Shown: piece by piece, positions 34,886-39,528 of the stretch
Layout: every line of letters begins with the position of its first letter
How positions within the stretch are numbered: position 1 is the first letter of the stretch
From: Vibrio sp. 10N.261.45.E2
GTDB taxonomy: Bacteria > Pseudomonadota > Gammaproteobacteria > Enterobacterales > Vibrionaceae
Direction: 5' to 3'
NCBI RefSeq assembly: GCF_002875705.1
Contig: NZ_MCZZ01000154.1
Coordinates: forward strand, 1-39,528
Length of the DNA: 39,528 bases
Notes under the pieces: generated by a model
Told to the model about the DNA's origin: nothing
The model's database searches: none
Seen by the model: only the letters and a program-made list of their open reading frames with translations
Program-made: the position numbers and the translations under genes

Positions 34886-35476
34886 ATGGCTAAACGCTTT
34901 TGTAAGTTAAACCGTCGAGATATCACTGAGCACTTGGGCGAAATCCATAGCTTGGTTACTGAACCAAAGTTCGTGTGTCGTTCTTGCGCGCGTTCTTCGG
35001 TGGATCAAGCAAATCTATGCAAACCAACTGCAATTCCACCTCTTGGTTGTCAAAACAAGCCCGTTGAAGAGAAAGTTGCATGCGGCCTGTTAGCGGAAAC
35101 ATTACCCGCACCAGAGCTATCGCTTGCGGAAATCAACGAGACAATTGAGCCGAGCGTACAAATGTTCGATCCAGCCGCAGCTGATATTGCTCCTGAGCTT
35201 GTAAAAAAAGAAGCAGCGCAGAAAAAAGCCAAGCTGAAAAAACGGATGGCGAAGGCGAGCGGTGATGAGAAAGCTGAACTCAAACAAGCGAAGAAAGCAG
35301 CCAAGAAACAAGAGAAGTACAACAAAAAGCTCGCGAAGATGATTAAGAAGCAGCAAAAGCTGTTTAAGAAAAGCCAGAAATTGGAAAGTGACCTGGAACG
35401 CATCAACCTACAGCTTGATGATGTGGCCTTCACTGAAACCAAGACTCAGGTCGTGAGCCATAATCATATCCACTGA
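34886..35476 (+). CDS. Unknown protein with N-terminal Cys cluster and Lys-rich coiled coil
   Basis: A 196-residue protein that I do not recognise. Residues 1-66 hold six cysteines (6, 31, 34, 45, 55, 66), with CRSC at 31-34, suggesting a metal site or a redox pair. Residues 105-175 are a highly charged Lys/Ala helix (KKEAAQKKAKLKKRMAKASG, KKAAKKQEKYNKKLAKMIKK) with heptad-like spacing, probably a coiled coil that may bind nucleic acid or acidic partners. The C terminus ends SHNHIH. There is no signal peptide or membrane segment. GGAG lies seven bases before the ATG and an inverted repeat sits just upstream. The gene stands alone between two terminators. Codon use looks native. Confidence 0.75.
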   Translation: MAKRFCKLNRRDITEHLGEIHSLVTEPKFVCRSCARSSVDQANLCKPTAIPPLGCQNKPVEEKVACGLLAETLPAPELSLAEINETIEPSVQMFDPAAADIAPELVKKEAAQKKAKLKKRMAKASGDEKAELKQAKKAAKKQEKYNKKLAKMIKKQQKLFKKSQKLESDLERINLQLDDVAFTETKTQVVSHNHIH

Positions 35477-35513
35477 AGTTGATTCGAACGGTTTATTGCT
35501 ACAGCGATGATTT

Positions 35514-35547
35514 AAAAAGAGCGACCTTAGGTCGCTCTTTTGCTTTT
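35514..35547. terminator. Terminator between the Cys/Lys-rich gene and the DMT exporter
   Basis: AAAGAGCGACC, loop TTA, GGTCGCTCTTT, then TGCTTTTT. The upstream A-run makes it usable for the converging minus-strand gene as well. Confidence 0.9.
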
Positions 35548-35588
35548 TGGGGTTACCTGAGCAAACTCATGCCGCTCATTTAAAGCCG

Positions 35589-36467
35589 TTAGGCGTTGCT
35601 TGCCGATCTTGCTACGCGTTTCTTCACCCAGGTTTCATTGACGAACAAAGAGAACAAGATAACAGCGCCACCAATAGATAATCGAACCAAATCGACATCT
35701 CTGTTCCAAATCAGGATATTCACCACAAGGCCCGCAGGCACTAATGCATTGTTCATCACCGCCAGCGCACCAGCATTCACCATGCACGCGCCTTTATTCC
35801 ACATAAAGTAACCCAGCCCCGATGCAATCAAGCCAAGGTAGATCAGGATTCCCCATTGAAGTGTGGTGGTTGGCAGTTTCTCTGGATTGCCCAATAGCAT
35901 GAAAGCAACCGAAGCAACACATAATGCTCCTAAGTAGAAGTAACCAAATACGGTTCTCTGAGGTAACTCGGTTGACTCCTTCTCCATCACCACCTTGTAG
36001 CCCACCTGACCGATAGCAAAGCACAGGTTCGCGCCTTGCACGACGAGGAAACCAACTAAAAAGTTTTCGTTGATGCCTGCGAATTTAATGAATACTGCGC
36101 CCAATACCGCAATTGCCGCTGTCACTAAGTACCACGGAGAGAATTGCCCTTTGAGGAAGTCATAAATCAGCGTGACGTAAATTGGCGTGAAAACGGTAAA
36201 CAAAAGGACTTCTGGAACGGATAGCAGTAAGAATGACTGATAGTAGAAGCAGTACATCAGGCCGAGCTGGATACCACCAATTGCCATCAATTTAGCGATC
36301 AGCTTACGCGAGATGCCACGAAACTTTAGGAAAGGAAGAAATACGATGCCAGCAAGGGCAACACGCATTAAAACAGAGAACCAAGAATCAACCTGACCCG
36401 CAAGGTAAACACCTATCAGGCTAAAGGAGAAGGCCCATAGGAGGGTAACACCAGCTAAATAGCTCAT
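35589..36467 (-). CDS. EamA/DMT-family transporter
   Basis: A 292-residue inner-membrane protein with ten predicted helices in two EamA repeats (about 1-135 and 140-285). Typical family features are the opening LAGVTLLWAFSFSLIGVYLA, GLMYCFYYQSFLLLSVPEVL and, in the second repeat, GLIASGLGYFMWNKGACMVN. Members export amino acids, purines or other metabolites, or take up carboxylates. The substrate cannot be told here. The N terminus starts directly with helix 1 and the C terminus is a short basic tail, so both ends are probably cytoplasmic. Single gene, upstream neighbour uspA on the same strand 52 bases away. Confidence 0.85.
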   Translation of the reverse strand: MSYLAGVTLLWAFSFSLIGVYLAGQVDSWFSVLMRVALAGIVFLPFLKFRGISRKLIAKLMAIGGIQLGLMYCFYYQSFLLLSVPEVLLFTVFTPIYVTLIYDFLKGQFSPWYLVTAAIAVLGAVFIKFAGINENFLVGFLVVQGANLCFAIGQVGYKVVMEKESTELPQRTVFGYFYLGALCVASVAFMLLGNPEKLPTTTLQWGILIYLGLIASGLGYFMWNKGACMVNAGALAVMNNALVPAGLVVNILIWNRDVDLVRLSIGGAVILFSLFVNETWVKKRVARSASNA

Positions 36468-36519
36468 AGTAAAACTTCGTTAATAAGATATGAGCTGTAT
36501 GTTACCTAACCTTAAATCA

Positions 36520-36954
36520 TTAGTCTTCTGAATCTCTTAGAGGCACGACCAGCATATCAACCGGAGATGCGTTGATCAGTTGTCGCGTTGAAGAAAGCAG
36601 CTTGCTCCAAAAATCTTGATGGTGACCGCAAACCACGAGATCAACATTGAACTCGTTGATGGTGTCACACAGTTCATGACTCAAATCACCACTGCCTACG
36701 AGGGTATGGGTGATCGGGTACTGAGCGTGCTCTGCAAAGTTTTGCAGCTGAATGCGAGACGCTTCCATCGCATTGTGCTGGGTTTCGGCCATGTTGATAT
36801 CAATCAGGCCGGTGTAGAGCTCCGCGTAGTTAATATCGATATGGATAAAAGAGACTTTGGCTTCCAATGGCTTCGCCAATGCTACCGCTTTATCCACAAT
36901 TAATTTGCTGTCATCTGATAAATCGACTGCGACCAAAATATGTTTGTAACTCAT
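36520..36954 (-). CDS. uspA: Universal stress protein A
   Basis: A 144-residue cytoplasmic Usp-domain protein, exactly the E. coli UspA length and close in sequence (SYKHILVAVDLSDDSKLIVD, FIHIDINYAELYTGLIDIN, DLVVCGHHQDFWSKLLSS). Like E. coli UspA it lacks the ATP-binding G-2x-G-9x-G(S/T) motif. It accumulates in growth arrest and stress. The start at 36954 has a very strong AAGGAGGTAG site eight bases upstream; the frame continues to 36996 without support. It lies beside ftnA and uspB; E. coli also places uspA next to uspB. Confidence 0.95.
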   Translation of the reverse strand: MSYKHILVAVDLSDDSKLIVDKAVALAKPLEAKVSFIHIDINYAELYTGLIDINMAETQHNAMEASRIQLQNFAEHAQYPITHTLVGSGDLSHELCDTINEFNVDLVVCGHHQDFWSKLLSSTRQLINASPVDMLVVPLRDSED

Positions 36955-37101
36955 ATCGCTACCTCCTTTATTCATTGTCTGATTAAAGATTAGCACTATG
37001 CGATGGCTTTTTTTGCTGAAGTGATCTCATATCCACTGTCTTGCGTAGTGACTGCCCGAAATATTGGTTAACTAATGGCCAGCGAGATATTCATTAAATA
37101 G

Positions 37102-37110
37102 TGATATAGT
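37102..37110 (+). promoter_or_regulatory. Putative ftnA promoter (extended -10)
   Basis: TGATATAGT fits an extended -10 box about 34 bases before the ftnA start. No strong -35 and no obvious Fur box is seen. Confidence 0.4.
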
Positions 37111-37143
37111 AGAGAAAATTGAGGATGTAATTAGGAGTCTTAA

Positions 37144-37671
37144 ATGCTGTCAAAAACTATGGTTGAGCAACTGAATGATCAAATTAACCTAGAATTTTTC
37201 TCATCCAATCTATACTTACAAATGAGTGCTTGGTGTGAAGACAAAGGATTTGAAGGTGCAGCAGAGTTTCTGCGTGTTCATGCAGTAGAAGAAATGGAAC
37301 ATATGCAGCGTCTTTTCACTTATGTAAGCGAAACAGGTGCAATGCCAATTCTAGGCGCGATCGAAGCGCCAAAACACGAATTCGAAAGCCTTGGCGCAGT
37401 GTTCCGTGAAACTTATGAACATGAGCAGATGATTACTGAAAAGATCAACAAACTGGCTCACGTTGCTTTCAGCACACAAGACTACTCAACCTTTAACTTC
37501 CTGCAATGGTATGTTGCAGAGCAACACGAAGAAGAGAAGTTGTTTAAAGGTGTATTGGATAAGCTAGAACTTGTTGGTGAAGACGGTAAAGCACTGTTCT
37601 TTATTGATAAAGACCTAGCGCAATTGGCAAAAGATGGTTCATCTTCAATTATGGAAGCTCCTGCCGTTTAG
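37144..37671 (+). CDS. ftnA: Non-haem ferritin
   Basis: A 175-residue bacterial ferritin subunit; 24 copies form the iron-storage shell. All ferroxidase ligands are at the positions known for E. coli FtnA: Glu17, Glu50, His53, Glu94, Gln127 and Glu130. The bacterioferritin haem Met site is not expected in this family. AGGAG precedes the ATG. It is flanked by uspA (divergent) and uspB (same strand, 68 bases), so iron storage and stress genes are grouped. Confidence 0.97.
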   Translation: MLSKTMVEQLNDQINLEFFSSNLYLQMSAWCEDKGFEGAAEFLRVHAVEEMEHMQRLFTYVSETGAMPILGAIEAPKHEFESLGAVFRETYEHEQMITEKINKLAHVAFSTQDYSTFNFLQWYVAEQHEEEKLFKGVLDKLELVGEDGKALFFIDKDLAQLAKDGSSSIMEAPAV

Positions 37672-37739
37672 GTAGTTCGAAAAAGACACTGATTATCTTT
37701 TTCTTTTGAGTTTTCTTATGAAGATGTAGGGAGGAAAGG

Positions 37740-38063
37740 ATGATCAGCGGCGACACTATTCTATTTGCACTAATGGTTGTGACTTGCGTGAACTGGGCGC
37801 GTTATTTTACTGCGCTAAGAACGCTCATTTATATAATGCGAGAAGCACATCCTCTACTTTATCAACAAGTAGACGGAGGTGGTTTTTTCACAACCCATGG
37901 CAATATGACCAAACAGGTGCGCCTGTTTAGTTACATCAAAAGTAAAGAGTACCACCATCATCATGACGAAGTTTTTACTTCGAAGTGCGATCGTGTAAGG
38001 CAGTTATTCATACTCTCTTCTGCTCTGCTGGGTGTAACGTTGCTGTCTTCTTTCATCGTCTAA
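37740..38063 (+). CDS. uspB: Universal stress protein B
   Basis: A 107-residue integral membrane protein (E. coli UspB 111). The N-terminal helix (about 5-25, TILFALMVVTCVNWARYFTA) and the C-terminal helix (about 88-107) flank a cytoplasmic middle with the conserved HPLLYQQVDGGGFFTTHG and KQVRLF. In E. coli it is a stationary-phase, RpoS-dependent protein linked to ethanol tolerance. GGGAGG lies just before the ATG. It may be cotranscribed with ftnA, since only a weak A/T-rich hairpin lies in the gap. Confidence 0.92.
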   Translation: MISGDTILFALMVVTCVNWARYFTALRTLIYIMREAHPLLYQQVDGGGFFTTHGNMTKQVRLFSYIKSKEYHHHHDEVFTSKCDRVRQLFILSSALLGVTLLSSFIV

Positions 38064-38219
38064 TTGTTTAGTACGAGTGAAGTAGAAATTTGATTTTTGG
38101 TGTAACGCTCCGGTTGTCGGTTCGCTAAGCCCAGTAGTCGTTTGCTGCTGTCTGCAAATTGTACAATTGAACATCAATTGCAAAGTTTAAAATTGCCGCT
38201 AAAATAGCGAGCAATTAGT

Positions 38220-38252
38220 AAGGATGTGCTGTTTATGCACATCCTTTTTTAT
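38220..38252 (+). terminator. uspB terminator
   Basis: AAGGATGTGC, a 7-base loop, GCACATCCTT and a T-run. Confidence 0.9.
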
Positions 38253-38312
38253 TGATGGCATTTCGAGAACAGGGTGTACTCGAGCTGCAAAAGTGAAGAA
38301 AAGCAGAACCAC

Positions 38313-39506
38313 ATGAGTGAAAAATTTGATGTAATCGTAATTGGTGCGGGCGCCGCAGGCTTAATGTGTGCTGCGGAAGCTGGTAAACGTGGCCGACGAG
38401 TGCTGGTGGTTGATCATGCAAAGAAACCAGGCAGAAAAATTTTAATCTCAGGTGGCGGTCGTTGTAACTTCACTAACTACGATGTTTCAGCAAATAATTT
38501 CTTGTGTAACAACCCTCACTTCGTGAAGTCAGCCCTGTCTCAATACACTAACTGGGATTTTATCTCGATGGTGAGCAAGTACGGCATTGAATTCGAAGAG
38601 CGCGATCACGGCCAGCTGTTCTGTGTGAATGACCACACCGCAAAAGACATTGTGAGCATGCTGCTTGACGAATGTAAGCAAGCAAAAGTTGAACAACGCT
38701 ACCGTTGCGACGTTCATTCTATCGAAAAAACAGACTCTGGCTTCAAAATGCACCTCAATACCGACGAAGTTGAGTGTGATTCATTGGTTGTAGCGACTGG
38801 CGGTTTATCCATGCCTAAGCTGGGCGCAACGCCATTTGGCTACAAGATTGCCGAGCAGTTTGGTTTATCAGTGATGCCGACTACCGCAGGCTTAGTGCCA
38901 TTCACTCTGCATAAAGAAGATAAAGAAGCGTTCGCTGAGCTTTCTGGTATCGCAATTCCTGCCGAGATCACGGCGCAAGACGGTACCTTGTTCAAAGAAG
39001 CGCTGCTGTTTACGCACCGCGGCTTATCTGGCCCTTCGGTACTGCAAATATCGTCGTTCTGGAAAGCGGGTCAGTCGGTTTCGATTAACCTGGTACCAGA
39101 AGTGGATGTCGCTGAGCTATTGTCTAACTCTCGCGAGAAGCACCCAAATCAGAGCCTAAAAAACACCTTGGCGAAGGCATTGCCAAAGCGCTTCGTGGAA
39201 GTGTTGATCGACCGTAAAGAGCTAGAAGACAAGCCGCTCAAGCAGTTTAATGAAAAACAGTTGAATGCCATTGTAGAACACCTAGAGAACTGGAAAATCG
39301 CGCCAAACGGCACCGAGGGTTACCGAACTGCCGAAGTAACCCTAGGCGGTGTGGACACCAACCATCTATCTTCAAAAACCATGGAATGTAAGAGCGTCTC
39401 TGGCCTCTACTTCGTTGGTGAAGTGATGGACGTAACAGGTTGGCTTGGTGGCTACAATTTCCAATGGTGTTGGAGCTCTGGCTTTGCAGCAGGTCAGTGG
39501 GTTTAA
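38313..39506 (+). CDS. YhiN-type flavoprotein (NAD(P)/FAD-dependent oxidoreductase, HI0933 family)
   Basis: A 397-residue flavoprotein (E. coli YhiN is 400). The N-terminal FAD-binding Rossmann motif is VIVIGAGAAGLMCAAEAGKR, with the family signature KPGRKILISGGGRCNFTN next. LVVATGGLSMPKLGATPFGY lies in the middle and GLYFVGEVMDVTGWLGGYNF with QWCWSSGFAAGQ closes the FAD site. The reaction is not established; some relatives act on tRNA or quinone-like substrates, but no claim is made here. I chose the ATG at 38313; the frame is open from 38274 with unconserved residues. In E. coli yhiN lies near uspB and pitA, which agrees with this context. Confidence 0.9.
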   Translation: MSEKFDVIVIGAGAAGLMCAAEAGKRGRRVLVVDHAKKPGRKILISGGGRCNFTNYDVSANNFLCNNPHFVKSALSQYTNWDFISMVSKYGIEFEERDHGQLFCVNDHTAKDIVSMLLDECKQAKVEQRYRCDVHSIEKTDSGFKMHLNTDEVECDSLVVATGGLSMPKLGATPFGYKIAEQFGLSVMPTTAGLVPFTLHKEDKEAFAELSGIAIPAEITAQDGTLFKEALLFTHRGLSGPSVLQISSFWKAGQSVSINLVPEVDVAELLSNSREKHPNQSLKNTLAKALPKRFVEVLIDRKELEDKPLKQFNEKQLNAIVEHLENWKIAPNGTEGYRTAEVTLGGVDTNHLSSKTMECKSVSGLYFVGEVMDVTGWLGGYNFQWCWSSGFAAGQWV

Positions 39507-39528
39507 GCTGTTTTGGAACAATAAAGTT

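Noticed and set aside
35050..35442. 130-residue antisense frame opposite the Lys-rich gene
   Set aside because: The Phe/Ser/Leu-rich composition is just the complement of Lys codons; no independent evidence.

Overview
The window looks like a chromosome 1 segment of a Vibrio, probably of the Splendidus/Harveyi type. I infer this from moderate GC and from a gene order I recognise as Vibrio: ilvY/ilvC, ubiK, the vexRAB efflux operon, rep, cytochrome c5 and a tRNA cluster, and later gor, rlmJ, prlC, asnC, rsmJ, uspA, ftnA, uspB, yhiN. Most of it is core genome. There are no insertion sequences, phage genes, integrases or CRISPR arrays.

Layout. 1-2760: divergent ilvY and ilvC with their operator region. 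2760-8230: ubiK, then a minus-strand efflux operon (TetR regulator, membrane fusion protein, RND pump) with a perfect palindromic operator over the promoter. 8332-10844: rep helicase converging on a periplasmic cytochrome c5. 11143-11750: five tRNAs (Arg-CCG, His-GTG, Pro-TGG, His-GTG, Pro-TGG), followed by decaying copies of the tRNA-Pro tail plus terminator, then about 800 bases of AT-rich DNA without a gene. 12839-18312: a complete peptide/opine-type ABC importer (fused double ATPase, binding protein, two permeases). 18491-21251: a secreted SPOR-domain protein, a stand-alone NqrB paralogue and a small family protein. 21395-25154: a minus-strand accessory unit of Ser/Thr kinase, ECF-type sigma factor and large lipoprotein. 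25337-34764: gor, rlmJ, prlC, asnC, a 1051-residue sensory GGDEF-EAL protein and rsmJ. 34886-39506: a Cys/Lys-rich unknown, a DMT exporter, uspA, ftnA, uspB and a YhiN-type flavoprotein.

The most unusual parts are: (i) the kinase-sigma-lipoprotein unit, which resembles the PknT/EcfP phospho-activated sigma factor system of V. parahaemolyticus. The sigma factor has Thr at positions 63 and 64, where acidic residues normally bind RNA polymerase, and the kinase has HTD and DFN in place of HRD and DFG; (ii) an orphan nqrB with no other nqr subunit gene beside it; (iii) the decaying tRNA-Pro/terminator series; (iv) a Cys-cluster plus Lys-rich coiled-coil protein of unknown function with an inverted repeat just upstream of its start.

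All calls come from reading the sequence and remembered family features. No database search was run, so identities of paralogous families (RND pump, peptide importer, DMT exporter) are less certain than those of single-copy core genes.
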